Position numbers and translations under genes: made by a program. From Chamaecrista fasciculata (taxonomy: Eukaryota; Streptophyta; Magnoliopsida; Fabales; Fabaceae), in the NCBI GenBank assembly GCA_003254925.1, contig QANZ01049214.1, positions 174,729 to 238,728 on the forward strand: 64,000 nucleotides of DNA. Reading direction: 5' to 3'. The stretch's first letter is position 1. The number at the start of each line of letters is the position of its first letter. The notes beneath the pieces are model-generated. The model was not told the origin of the DNA. It made no database searches and saw only the letters and a list, made by a program, of their open reading frames with translations. Below are positions 47,001 to 60,000 of the stretch, in pieces.

Positions 47001-47080
47001 TTAAGTAAGGTCATAAATTTAAAATTTTGTAAATATAGTTATCACTTTTAAATCTATTTATCAATAATCTTACGGTTGAC
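44036..47080. other. Gene-free AT-rich DNA
   Basis: No gene is supported. AATATTTTTAGATGTTGAATTAAA occurs twice (about 44766 and 44882), and AATAAGTTCTGATCAT also twice (44713, 44835), showing a local duplication of about 115-120 bp. An AT microsatellite lies at 45306-45342. Confidence 0.4.
45306..45342. repeat. (AT)n microsatellite
   Basis: Two AT runs separated by ACAG. Confidence 0.85.
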
Positions 47081-47236
47081 ATGTGCAAAGATAAAATACG
47101 TTGGCGTCAATCTATATAACCGACCTCGTCTAGTGAAAAAAGGCTTTGACATGTGCAAAAGTAAAACACGTTGGTGTCAATTGATCCATATAGCTAACCT
47201 CGCCTAGTAAAAACAAGTTTTAGTTGTTGTTGTTGT
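47081..47236 (+). mobile_element. RTE/SINE-like 3' end, tandemly duplicated
   Basis: Two copies of about 67 bp: GACATGTGCAAAGATAAAAT, ACGTTGGCGTCAAT, ATATAACCGACCTCGTCTAG (47081-47147), then GACATGTGCAAAAGTAAAAC, ACGTTGGTGTCAAT, ATAGCTAACCTCGCCTAG (47148-47213). A (GTT)n tail ends the second copy (about 47222-47236). 'CTCGCCTAGT...(TTG)n' endings are typical of RTE-like LINEs and their SINE partners in plants. Assignment is by pattern memory. Confidence 0.5.
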
Positions 47237-48591
47237 TATCACTATTAGAAGACTATTCCACCATAATTAAATGCGCGATGTGGGTCGAGTCTGAATTAAT
47301 TGGAGTAAAACTTTAAAGATCAAGTGGTCAACAAAACAAAATTGACATAAAATTAAGATTTAGTCACTGAATATTAAAAATACACTTTTCAACTCATAAT
47401 ATATTTTACAAACATATATTATTTAGTCCGAATAAATACAATTCAAGGATTAAATAGTCAAAGCCTGATTAAAAAAATCAGAGATCTAAATATATATTTT
47501 TAATATATAGAGACTAAATCTTTATTTAAAGAGAAATTCATGATAAAAAAAAGTAAAGTCTCGCTAATTAATTTTTATTTAAGAATATATATATATATAT
47601 AAATAAAGTATAAACAATTGCAAGAGAGATTTGGGTATATATGGGGTAACTAAAAAAATAAATAAAAATATTTTTATACCCAATAGAGAACCCTAAAATG
47701 AACCAAAGAGGAGGCGAAATTAATAATTAATAATAACAATATTATTGGTAATTATTATTATTATTATTAGTAATCAATAATTTGTTGTTGCTTCTTTTTT
47801 AAGTTGAAGGGTGAAAGTAGAGCTTCCTTGTTCACCCGCCGCCTGAAAACAAGAACAAGGAGGGAAGAAGAGAGAGAAAGAGAGGCATTTCAATATTTTC
47901 TTTCATTTGGGGTTGTTCATAGGGGCAAAAGGCATCTTCTTCTTTATCAGAATTTTTTTGCTGCTTTTTTTCTCTTATATATATCGCCTAATCCCCTCAA
48001 TATTATCCATTCGTTGCTTGATTGAGGCATTCTAAAGCAAACAACAAGCGCATATCTCTCTTTCACTTTTGTTTTGGGTTCTTCTATTAACAGCAAATTC
48101 CTCGGTAGATAGAATAGATACACAGATTATAAAGCGTGATAGATTGCAGAAAAAAGCAGTGACAGAAGAAAGAACCCTTGTAAACCCCGTCATTGTAAAC
48201 AAGGTTTTCCTCATTATTCTCTCCCCCTTTTCAGTTTCCACAAAAAAAAATTAATTCCTCCTGCTTTGCTTTTCTTTTTTCCCTTTTGTAATTTTCTCTT
48301 TTTGCTACGATATCTATGTATAGTTGTATACTCATACCTTATCCACATCACTCTACATTGTTTGTATTTGGTATTATTTTTGTCATCATTCTTAGTTTTT
48401 TTCAGAGCAAATGTTAGTGGGTCACATACTACTATAACTACTTCACTTGCTACTGTTAGGATTTCTCTCTATCTGTCACTCAGCCTTGTTTTTTATCATT
48501 GTTTTTTCAATATTTCTGATATCTGGGGTTTCTTCTGTGGCTTCCTCTGTGCATTTTAGTGGAAACTAAGGAAGGAAAGAAAGAAGGAAGA
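47237..48591. other. Upstream region and probable 5' leader of CTP synthase
   Basis: AT-rich DNA to about 47800, then purine-rich (GAGAGAAAGAGAGG, 47870) and pyrimidine-rich DNA typical of plant leaders. TTATATATAT at 47974 could be a TATA box. A 5'-UTR intron is possible, since the last 600 bp have many short T-rich runs, but its sites cannot be fixed without transcript data. Confidence 0.4.
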
Positions 48592-51500
48592 ATGAAGTAC
48601 GTTTTGGTGACAGGTGGTGTTGTTAGTGGACTTGGGAAAGGAGTCACTGCCAGCAGTATTGGGGTCCTCCTCAAGGCTTGTGGTCTTCGGGTTACTTCTA
48701 TTAAGATTGGTAATTTTTCTTCTTCCTCTTCTTTGAACTGTAGTCTAACTGTGTTTTTTTTTGGTCCTTGAAGTCTAACTGTGTTGTTTCTTCTCTTTTT
48801 GAAAAAGTAACCAATGGTGTTTGTAAGGAAAAGAAAAGAAGAAGAAACAAGAGAGATTTAGTTGGAGAAGGCCATATAAAAGAAAAGGGGGAATGCATTT
48901 TTTCTTTTTCTATGTTGATTTAGTTTTTGAAGAAGAAGAAAAGATCAAGGGGGTTTTAGTTGGACATGGCCATAGAAAGAACAAGTGGGATTTTTTCTTT
49001 CTTTCTCTCTTTCTTTTATTTTTCACTTTTCTGTCTACTCAGTTCTTTAATAAATTACCATTCAGTAGTTTTATGTCTAACAAGGGGGCAGTTTTAATTT
49101 TATGCTGAGTGTTTCATTTGCATACTTAATATAAACCCTGTCACTTGGGATTTTTTCTTTCATGGTATTCTATGCTTAAATATTTTGGCTGTGTTTAAAA
49201 TAATCTATCACTTGCAGATCCCTACCTAAACACTGATGCTGGAACAATGTCTCCTTTCGAGCATGGGGAGGTCTTTGTCTTAGATGACGGCGGAGAGGTA
49301 AATAAAAACCATAGAATGAAAATTGCTATTAAAATGAAGGCTTGAGATTGTATACATTGCTTTTAAACAATACTATATCGTCCTAATATCTTTATTCTTG
49401 TTTCACTTGCAAGCGCATCTTGATATCTATTAGTCGTTTTCTGAGATGTGACTGCTACAAGTTATTAGAACAGAGGTATTTGCATGTCTGCATCCTTTCC
49501 AACTTTTTCGTTTTGTTTTGAAGGTTGATCTTGATCTTGGAAATTATGAACGTTTTCTGGACGTCAAGCTAACCTGTGACAATAATATCACAACTGGAAA
49601 AATATTTCAGGTAGTTGAACTGCCCATTTCTTTTGTGAAATGTATATTTTCTTTTTAGACTAACTGTACCTTTGGTTTCTTATACTTTTCTAATTTTGAT
49701 GTTTCATAGTCTGTTCTTGAGAAGGAAAGACGAGGTGATTATCTGGGAAAAACTGTCCAGGTCTGTTCAATCTTATTAACTTTCTCTCTTAAATTTATTT
49801 GATGAATCCTCGGTTTACATCCACCTTTGATTAATTTGTAGGTTGTTCCACACATAACAGATGCCATCCAAGAGTGGATAGAGCGTGTAGCGAAGATACC
49901 AGTTGATGGAAAAGAAGGACCAGCTGATGTTTGTGTCATTGAATTGGGTGGAACTATAGGTAATTTGGGATTGCTAAAAAAGCAAATTCATAATTAACTT
50001 AGGCAGTATTTGAATATTGCTACTTTATATCATGGTGAGGTGGAAGTACCAAAGCAGAAATTAAGTTATTCTTTTATGTGGAAAATTATGCAATACTGTG
50101 AAAGTTAAAAAAATTTCTTACATTTTGAGGCCTTAATTTCAATTGACATTTGTTCGATGTAGGGGATATTGAGTCCATGTCATTTACTGAGGCACTTGGC
50201 CAATTTTCATACCGTGTAGGTAATGTTTATCGTGCTTCAGACCTTGTAGTTGATTGATTTATGTCATCTGATTTGCTGTTTGGTTTTCTTCAGCGATGAA
50301 GTTTCTCTTATTTTATTGTTTCTTGTTACAGGCCCTGGCAACTTTTGTTTGGTTCATGTTAGCCTGGTGCCTATTCTTAATGTTGTTGGTGAACAGGTAT
50401 ACTTCACATTATTTTTTTTTTGGTGGAGTATATACTTCACATTATTTGTTATTAAGGCAACTATATATATACACTTGAGTAGAAATTGAATGTATCACTG
50501 CCAAGATATGTTTCTTTTGATTAGTTATTATCTTTTATGAACTTATTGCCTATTTTAATCTACAGAAAACAAAACCAACTCAGCACAGTGTCCGTCACCT
50601 GAGGGGATTAGGATTGACACCTAATATTTTAGCTTGTCGGAGTTCTAAGGTGTGTCTCTTACCTTCTTTCCTTAACAATCTTCCGGTTGATTCCAGTGTA
50701 ACATTTGTTTAAATATTCTGTATTTTCTTTTCCTTAACAGGAACTTGATGACAACGTTAAGGCAAAACTTTCTCAATTCTGCCATGTGCCAGTAATGACA
50801 TAAATATAAGCTTTTCTCAATTTTTCTTTTTTTTAAGTATCGCTTATCGTCTCTAATTACCCTTTTGTATTTGCAGTTATCTAATATAGTTACACTCCAT
50901 GATGTACCAAATATTTGGCACATTCCTTTGCTATTGAGAGTAAGTAATTCTTTTGTATCTGTTAAACTGTTTCTTGTGGCTGTCTTCCTTGATAAGTTTA
51001 CTTGCATTCTCTTCTCACTCTTTTCCAATGAGTGATTTATATCACGCACAAACCTGATTTTCTTTTTTAAATTTATCTTCTGTAATAAATAGGATCAGAA
51101 GGCGCATGAAGCAATCTTGAAAGCATTAAACCTTCTAGGGTTTGTTTGACAAACTTATTCTTTATTTGATGTTTAACCCCTCATTCTTAGTTCCTCATTG
51201 GCTGACCAATGTTCAGAAAATATTTCGTAATATATTCTGCAGGAATTATCTTTAGTATTTTGTCATTCTAATATCTTCTCTATTGTCTGCAGTGTCGCTA
51301 CAGAGCCTAATCTGGAAGAATGGATCAACAAGACAAAAGTTCATGTCAAATTACATGATACGGTAGGTCTCAAACACCTCCAGTAAATGAGTCGATGTTT
51401 ATTTTTTCCGTGCATTTCCAATTATTGAGGTTACAATTATGATATACTTCACAGGTTAGAATTGCAATGGTTGGAAAATACACTGGCCTTTCAGATGCAT

Positions 51501-54262
51501 ATCTTTCTGTTTTGAAGGTACATTGTTATGTACTTCTGTTTTCCATGCCTAACAATAGTACCTGTTAATTTCCATCGATTTTTGCATGCTCTGAAACGTG
51601 CACTCCTAGTACTTAAATTCTCAAAAAGGATGATGAATTTTCTATTCTAATATATCATGAGCTAATATATCTGATTTTGCGCAGGCACTTTTGCATGCTT
51701 CTGTTGCTTATAATCGTAAACTTGTTGTGGACTGGGTTCCAGCTGGTGACCTTGAAGATGTTGCTGCTAACGAGGTGATTATCGATCTTTGTATTGCAGA
51801 TTGTTAGTTAGTAACCTTTTGTTTTACTCAATACCGGATCTCTAATGATTAGTTTGCTGCTTTGCTTGCAGTCGCCTGATGCACATAAAGCTGCTTGGGA
51901 TCTTTTGAAGGTCATCTTACTTTTTTTATATTGGAGTCATTGCGTTTCTGCATTTCTTTTTCTTTTTAATATGTAGAATGTCCATTTCAAATGTATTTAA
52001 ATATGGGATTGACTTCTTCAATGTTATACCTTGATGGTCTTTCATGGGCAGGGTGCTAATGGGATTCTAGTTCCTGGAGGTTTTGGCGATAGAGGAGTGC
52101 AAGGGAAAATTCTTGCTGCTAAGTACGCTCGGGAAAATAATGTTCCATTTCTTGGCATTTGCTTGGGAATGCAAATTGCTGTCATTGAGTTTGCACGATC
52201 TGTCTTGGGTCTGCCTGATGCTAATAGTACAGAGTTTGATCCCAAAACCGAAAACCCTTGTGTCATATTTATGCCAGAGGTATTAATCCCATTCCACCCT
52301 AGGTGATTACAGTCTTCCTTGTAAAAGACCTTGTTAAGCTTGATTTGTTCTATCAACAGGGTTCAAAGACTCATATGGGAGGAACTATGCGTCTCGGTTC
52401 AAGGAGGACTTACTTCCAAGTTACCGACTGCAAATCTGCAAAGTTGTAAGAACTATTGACCTAATTGTAGATTGTTTTCATGCATTTTGCATCATAGAAT
52501 TGCCATATGATATTATGATTTTCCAAGGGGGTTACAAATTACCAGTGGTAGATGGAATTCCGATCCCCTAGTGTACTTTAGGGTGCACTGTAGTGTAATT
52601 GTAAGATTTTTCATGCAAAAAAAAAAATACTTTTTCCATGTGTGAAATGTATTTTATACATTAAACTGCCCCTTGAACATCTGCTCCCACACTTGATATT
52701 TAGTTTACTTGAAAATATTTATAGTTTTTCATCCTTCATCATTACATAAACCTGTAGGTATTTTATGTATCCTCATCAAACAATGACTTCACACTTTACT
52801 CATCTGTTTAATATTGTACTTTGGAATTTTACACAGGTATGGTAATGCTAGCTATATTGACGAGCGACATCGTCATAGATATGAGGTAAAATGAGTTTGC
52901 AGGTTGGAAACGCCTTTATATACAATGAAAATGATGTTCTTATAATAGTTGTTACCATGTACAGGTAAACCCTGACATGATATCACAACTAGAGAGTGCT
53001 GGTCTATCTTTTGTTGGCAAAGACGAAACTGGGAGCCGCATGGAGGTATGCTTTAGTGTAAAATCCTAGTGCATGGTTCTTGAGATCATCCCACAAATTA
53101 TTAATTAAAACTTGTAATTATGTGCTTGACACAAGTGCAGATAGTCGAACTGCCTAGCCATCCTTTCTATATCGGTGTTCAGTTTCACCCCGAGTTCAAG
53201 TCTAGACCTGGGAAACCTTCCCCACCCTTTTTAGGTATTTTCTTTAAACTTATGATATATATGTGTGTGTGTTTATATATTACAAATTATTATCTGTTTT
53301 CACTTTCTTTACAATGTGAAACGCATTTGTTATTTAGGTTTGTTTGTGAAACTGCTATTATTTACATACTGGTCCTTCAATTTGTATTGGAAATCTTGGG
53401 GAAATCATGATGGTTTTCTTCCATATAATTCAGCTGCTGCTGATGAACCATCATATATTAGGCTTAGCTGTACATAGAAAAACTTTTTGATTCATTGCCA
53501 TTACGCCTCACCACTATCAGAGTGAATCCATCTTGTGTTTCTAAGCACAAAATTATGAGTGAAATAAAAGTTCCATGGTTAGTGGAATTTTTGTTTGAAA
53601 AATCTTAAATATTACGGTCCTCTAATTGCTCAATAATGAATCTGCATTTAAACATTTGTTAGGTGTTGAATATACTCACCATTCTCATCTAGTGACGATT
53701 CAGTTAGTGTTTTTTTTTTTGGTAGATCGATTCAGTTAATGTTAAACATACATATTCTGCTTCAATTTCACGTTCTCTATACATGTTATACACGGATCTT
53801 ACATGCATGTTCTTTATGAAATGGAATTGTGCATATGGCTTCCTCTTGGTGCTTTGCATGATTTTTTTTTACTTCCTTCCTTTTTATGATGGCAAGTCAC
53901 TTCCTCTGATATGCTTAGAGAATTAGCTCTTTTACTCTTGATTCTTGAAAGTTTTCTAGGATTCTTGTTTTACTTGATTGTAGACATTTTATTTACCAAA
54001 AGTTTTTGTTCTTTTATCTTTCAAAAAGAAAAAGAGAAACTAAGAGGTTGATCATTCCACAGGATTAATAGCAGCAGCATTGAGGAGGACAGTTCTGCCA
54101 TCAAATGGCCATGCCGGTAGGTTAACTAATGGGATATGTAACGGACATGTACCGATAACAAAACCAAACCACAACAACGGAAACAGGTTGAAACCTGCCA
54201 ACGGTGCCTTGAATGGCATGTATACCAACGGCAACGGCGTATATGTCGACGGGAGTTGCTGA
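48592..54262 (+). CDS. CTPS: CTP synthase (glutamine-hydrolysing), 21 coding exons
   Basis: Coding exons: 48592-48709, 49218-49297, 49524-49610, 49710-49760, 49842-49959, 50163-50219, 50332-50396, 50566-50649, 50741-50791, 50877-50939, 51093-51139, 51293-51362, 51455-51517, 51685-51774, 51872-51910, 52052-52279, 52360-52445, 52837-52885, 52965-53045, 53141-53234, 54063-54262. All introns are GT-AG and the frame is kept, giving 606 residues. The enzyme makes CTP from UTP, ATP and glutamine, the last step of pyrimidine nucleotide synthesis, in the cytosol. Synthetase domain: P-loop [17 protein letters not shown] at residues 8-24, [62 protein letters not shown]. Glutaminase domain: [26 protein letters not shown] with nucleophile C398, and GVQFHPEF with H525/E527. 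The tail after LIAAALRR is rich in Asn-Gly (SNGH, CNGH, TNGNG), as in plant homologues. Start: the first ATG, giving the standard MKYVLVTGG. Confidence 0.97.
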
Positions 54263-55897
54263 TTGCATTTGCTGCTGACCTGTAGGACATTGACTCCAGT
54301 TGTCCTCGGTTACTCTGTACAGTTACTGAGTGGGTAGGTGTTTTAGCTTCTAAGGGGGACTTATCTCAAGCTTGAAACAAATTTTTGAGTCTAACAGCTT
54401 TTGTATGTGTCCAAATTGATAGGATGAGGGTGAAAAATTAAATTACTCTTTCAACCAAAGTGTCTTCTTTTCTGAGTGGCCATTGGCCCTAGAGAGAATG
54501 TACGCAGTCTTCTAGTTATATGCTGTGAACAATATTGAACTTGGAGATTGTTTTGTTTAATGATATTTTTTCACAAATGAAAATGATATATGAAGTTTTT
54601 AGTATCTGTTCATCCTAGAGAGAATGTACGCAGTCTTCTAGTCATAGTGGTCTTTTCTTCAGTTGTTTTGTAGGATGTACCTTCTACAAGGCATAAATGA
54701 ACTCCAATTTATACGGATTTTTACAACTTAATATTTTATACTTGTAATAAAAGAGATTTTGACCCAATAGTTAGTTGGAGTAATAGGTATTCCCATTTTT
54801 ATAGTTTAAGTTTGAGTTCGAGTCTTGATAGACACACTTTTGTTGAGATAATTTTATCCTCATTATGGGACTTCTTAGGCTCGAGCAAGAATTAATTTTT
54901 GTTTGGACTGTAAATTAGATGGTTGGGAGAATCCTTGTGATCATGCAGAAAAAAGAAAAAAAATATAGAAATAAAGAAAAAAAGCTTTTCACATGTCCTG
55001 TTTGGATTAAAAATTGGAAAACTTCTATAATCTTTAAATACTGTGTAAAAAATGTCTTAAACAATGAAAAGTAACAAAAAGCTCCCTAAAATTTTTAATT
55101 TTGTGCAAATATATGTTTTCCATTGAGAAAAAGTTTTTTTTTATAGGTTTTTCTAACTATTATTAATATAATAATAGTTAATTTTTAGTTTGAATCAATG
55201 TAAAAATGTAACAATAATTATAAAATTATAAAGAGTGTCGGGCTCTTATTCCACCAGAGCAAGAGTTAGAATCTTCTTGTCAATATGAAGGCTTTATTTG
55301 TTGAGTAATATGTAAATTTCTTTCGTAAATTTTTAAAGAGGTCGAAAGATATTCACTGACCTTAGTGGATTACTGGTACTTACCTCCATTTAAACATATC
55401 ATTACAAAAACAAATTTAAATAAAAATCATAACAAAAGAGATTATTTACCCAAAATTAAAAAATTCAATGAGTGTTTACTTGACACATTTCAAAGTTCAA
55501 GTGATAGCCGTCAAGATTTGATAACTAGATCCTGAAATTGCATACTACAAAATGAAGTTACCCTTGCTTTTCTGCAAAATCTTGACTTGTGCACCTTGAA
55601 TAGTTTACAACACAAAAATCCAAAGACGATTTTGTAGTGACAACTGTTCTAACATGTGTGACAATTTCCTTTCTCGAATTTAACAGTTACTACTATGCAA
55701 ATCCAACCAAGCATATCCAATATCTTAGCTGTGTGGCTGTTACTACTTACTAGGATTGAGAAACCAAGTAATATTGTACTTTTCTTCCTGTCTTCCTATG
55801 TAATTTTGTCTTCTCATTCTTCCTATGTTTCCAGCGTGTAGTGAACCCCAAAGCTTAGAATATAACTTCATAGTTGCTGACAAATACTCATTCTGTG

Positions 55898-56103
55898 CCA
55901 ACAAAGGTTAGCCTAGTTGGTAAAGAGTTGACTCATAACCCACAAGGTCGTGAGTTCGATTCCCATTGCCGATGTGAGGGCCTTGTTGGTAGGCGACCTG
56001 TAAGTACCTCTGTAAGCGCTCATAGAGCCTTGAGGCCTGCTCTGACCTTGGTGAGCCCCCGGGGCCCAACTCACCTAAACTTTTCTTGGATAAAAAAAAA
56101 AAA
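55898..56103 (+). mobile_element. tRNA-derived SINE, copy 2, 12-bp TSD
   Basis: A 206-bp unit with TAGCCTAGTTGGTAAAGAG (A box), GTGAGTTCGATTCCCATT (B box), GTGAGGGCCTTGTTGGTAGG, GCCTTGAGGCCTGCTCTG and an A-rich tail. It is flanked by the perfect 12-bp repeat ACTCATTCTGTG (55886-55897 and 56104-56115). Same orientation and family as 41514-41718. Confidence 0.92.
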
Positions 56104-56299
56104 ACTCATTCTGTGGTTTTATTATTTTCTCATACTTCATAGTAATTGATCAACATCTTAGGCTACCTACTATTCCATTTTAGAATCGTTACTTCTTGAG
56201 TTTATGTTAAGTCAAAAGCAAGATTAACATGGGTATAAGTAGTTATCAAGTTATTTCAAAATATTATCTTCTAGAGAAAAGAAAAGTTAAAAAAAGAGA

Positions 56300-56645
56300 A
56301 AAAATTAATGATTTAGTCCTCCAAAAATGATAAATTTTTCAATTTAATCCCCGAAAGAGTATAGCCTTTTCAATTTAGTCCCTAAAAGATGTAATTGCAA
56401 TCAATTTGGTCTTTTAATAAAGATATTAATTTAAATTTAATGGAAACTACAATTTTCTAACATCAATCATTAAATGCAATGTCAATAAAATTTAGGATCA
56501 CATCAAATTTGTCATTAAATTTTAATTAGTTAAAAGAATCAAAGTGAGAGTAATTATATCTTTCAGGGACTAAATCTTATTCCTTTATCTTTCAGAGATA
56601 AAATTGAAAAATTAATCATCTTTCGAGATTCATGAATTTACTTAA
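56300..56645. mobile_element. Hairpin MITE
   Basis: TTAATGATTTAGTCC, AAATGATAAATTTTTCAATT and AATCCCCGAAAGAG at the left pair with ATAAAATTGAAAAATTAATC, ATCTTTCGAG and GGGACTAAATCTTA at the right. Ends and TSD are approximate. Style resembles 12322-12551 and 58077-58320. Confidence 0.5.
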
Positions 56646-57038
56646 AGAGATGCATTGGCTTAGAAAGAGTTGTGAGAATAAGTTGTCACAAAAAACTAAC
56701 AATTCAATGGGCATAATGATGAGGGATAGAGTTTTAAACACCATGATCCAAAACTCATTTTATACATTATCGCAGTTATCTTCAAGAAAAGAAAAATTAT
56801 AGTCTCCAAAGTTCTAACTTCTAAGAGGAAACATTCCTCTACTATTAGAGCTAACTTTCCATATTAGTATATACTAATACATTCAGAATTACTTTATGCT
56901 CTCTGTTAATCTGAAGAACAAACTTGAATGCTACAATATCTATTGCAGGAAAGGAAAAGTTTTGCAGATTGACAACCATATTGAAAATATATGCAAAGAA
57001 AGATTTAATGAATTGGAGTATTTGAGATTTGAAGCCAC

Positions 57039-60000
57039 CTATAATTTTAGCTTTGGAATATCAGAGGACTCGTCTCTGGCGGACTCAACAAACCAATTTA
57101 GCTGATTACTGTCAGAATCGATAGGGGATATGCATAAAATCTTCTTGTGATACTCCCGTAAGCTTTGCCGGTGGCCAATACTGACATACGTTATACCAGC
57201 CGCTCGAATCTTCCGGTACAGAAGAGCCTGTAAGCCATAGCCCAACAGAATGAACTTAAATGCTAAAAAACATATATTATCACATTTTGATTTGTAATGT
57301 TATCTTCTTTTAGCTTCCACCAGTATCTGCCCACAAGTAACAAGTATTACTTGTACAGTAAGTTAGATTACATAAAACTAAAAAATCATGTAATTTTGAT
57401 GGGCAGGTTCACTAGGACGTGAAGAAAATGTGCTATTTCGCCCTATCGATAGTTCCTTAAAAGTTTAAGCGTTTTAATGTAAGTGATTTTTAACATAAGA
57501 GTAAACGTAGTCCTTGAATATGTTTCAAAATTGCAATTTAGTCCATGAATATTGGACATGTTTTTTTAGTCCATTGTTTTCCTACAAACATCAACTATTT
57601 AGTTCCGAATCCATGAAAACTAAATAATTGATGTTTTCAAGAAATCCAGGAATTAAAAAGTATATCTCTAATATCCAAAGACTAAATAGTAATTTTGGAT
57701 AAATTTAAGAAGTGAAAAGTTAAATTTTTCTTAACCTAATATTAGACTAGCCTTTGCAAGTAAGAGATCAGAAGTTTGATCCTTGCTTCCCCCCGTTCTT
57801 CAAATTAAAATCAAGTTTCAGCATTAAGTATGATGAGGTGTTCTTTATCCACACTTAAAGCCCATAGGGTTTTATCTGAGGAGTGTTAGCGATTATTATG
57901 AGCTATCAATAGACATTTACTATAGCTTAAGCTTTTAAGCGGTTTTATGAGTATGACAATTATGAAGACATTCCAGGCATGCCAATGGAACTCAAAAGAA
58001 TACTTAATAATGTTGGCTGTGATCATTTTGCCAGTGGAACCTAGGATCTACACAAACAAGTTTTTTGTTTTATTCTGAGAAAACTTATTTTTTTAGTCCT
58101 TAAATTTATCTCAAAATTATGATTTTATAATTGGATATTGAAAGTATACTTTTTGGTCTTTCTTTAAAAAAAAAAATATCAGCTATTAAGTCCCTATGGA
58201 TAAATGTTTCACTAACTAGATAGTTGACATTTATAAAAAAATCAGTGATCAAATTTTTAATATCTAGCGACTAAATTATATTTTTAGGACAAATTCAGGG
58301 GCTGAAAAATAAGTTTTCTCTTCTATTTTTTTAACTTGTATGAGCATATGAATCATTGCATGGATTATTATAGTCCATGATTGAAGAATAAGAACTTGCA
58401 TAGTATAATATATATGTCGGATAAACTTGGAATTGATGAATACCTCGTTGGCTTCATCAAGCGCACTTGTAGCTTCATCCAACAAAGCCAATTGTGGCAT
58501 TGAAAGAAAAAGTCGCGCAAAAGCAAGGCGTTGTTGCTCTCCCAGAGAGAGAACACTAGACCATTCATGTGTTGAATCCAAGCTAAACCGAGATAATAGA
58601 TACCCAAGGCTGACATCTTCCAAGACCTTTGTCAGCTCATCCGTTGTCGGCATAACAGACTTTTCATTCACCTTATCTGAGTTTTGTGATTTCATCAAGA
58701 AAGGCAGTATAGCTGCAGAACAAGTCAAAATACTTTACTTAGTAAAGCTGATATAACAGTCCTGCCAACCATTTACTTTGTCCTAATAAGATAATAGCAA
58801 CTGAAGATCAGATAAAACTTTTTTTTAGTTTTCATTTTATAAGAATGATGAAGAGCATTTGACCATGTAACAAGCTTCACAAATAACTCTAAGTGCATTC
58901 CTGATATACCAATAGTACAATATGGTCAAAATAGATGTAGGCAAAGGAGAAAATAATGGGAAAAATTTTAGGTAAATTTCCTTATATATTTGCTACAAGG
59001 TTCTTCCAATTATAAACTTTGTTTATATACTCTCTTCTAGGATTCTAGGATTGGTTTTATAGAAGGGTGTCTTTGATACTTTCTCTCTACCATAATCGGT
59101 TATGCACAAAATCTTTGTCACTACAACAAAAATATAAGGAACTTTAAATAAGCTTAGTCCAAGATAATAAAACATAATCTGGTGGTGTAGAAAAGATATT
59201 AGACATCACATACTTCTTGCCTTTGTACTTTCTGATACAGGAACTGCATTGTCAGTCCATGTTGGATAAAGTAATTGTTGCCGAAGAGAGCCCAAAACCA
59301 TGTAAGGCCTTTGAGGGAGGAAAAAAGTTCTGGATATTCTGTTTAAGGAATTTCCATGCAATTCAGATGCTTCATGAGCCTTGTTTACAATAGGAGCATT
59401 CTCTCCGTCTTTCACATAGTATGTAATTTTCCCGGTTCCAGTATTCCATAGACCAGCCAGAGCTCTTAACAAAGAAGTCTTGCCACTTCCACTCGGTCCC
59501 ATAATCTATAAAAGATTGATGAAAATTCATTAATCACCCTTGTCAATATATTAATGCAAACTTTTTAGATGGATTACTTACCAACAAATTATCCTTTCCC
59601 CTTATCGCCAATGATAAGTTTCTAACAAGTGTAGCTTCACTTGGTGTCTTCAGAGTCAAATTTTCTATCTCCAGTAATGTCTCACATTTTTCTGGTGGTG
59701 TGGAACCATTAGATTCCAATACCGATGAACTCTCAAAGTTTTTGTACGTAATAACGATCTCTTCCAATGTATCAGAGAGAGATTTAGAGCTACTGCTATT
59801 GTCCAGAATATCATCAAATTCACCTGGATATATGTAAGATAAAGAAGTACTTGTCAATTCTATTCACTATATTCAAAATTATGTCTAACCAATCAAGCAT
59901 CTCATTTCAGATTTCCAGCTCAGTATACGGCACGTTAACTCCTACCATGCAAACAACATTAGAGAGAAAAATAAATAAAATTCACATTAAGTAACAGATT

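Larger units (their letters stand above)
54263..57038. other. Spacer between convergent CTP synthase and ABCD2 genes
   Basis: It begins with the CTP synthase 3' untranslated region. The phrase AGAGAATGTACGCAGTCTTC occurs twice (about 54493 and 54617), a local duplication. It also holds a SINE (55898-56103) and a hairpin repeat (about 56300-56645). No further gene is recognised. Confidence 0.5.

Noticed and set aside
48559..48591. In-frame upstream extension of CTP synthase
   Set aside because: It begins with GTG, and the family starts at MKYVLVTGG, which is the ATG at 48592.
3113..54262. A biosynthetic or defence gene cluster
   Set aside because: Hexosaminidase, LTP, neprosin-like protein, CTP synthase and a plastid ABC transporter have no known joint pathway; adjacency looks incidental.
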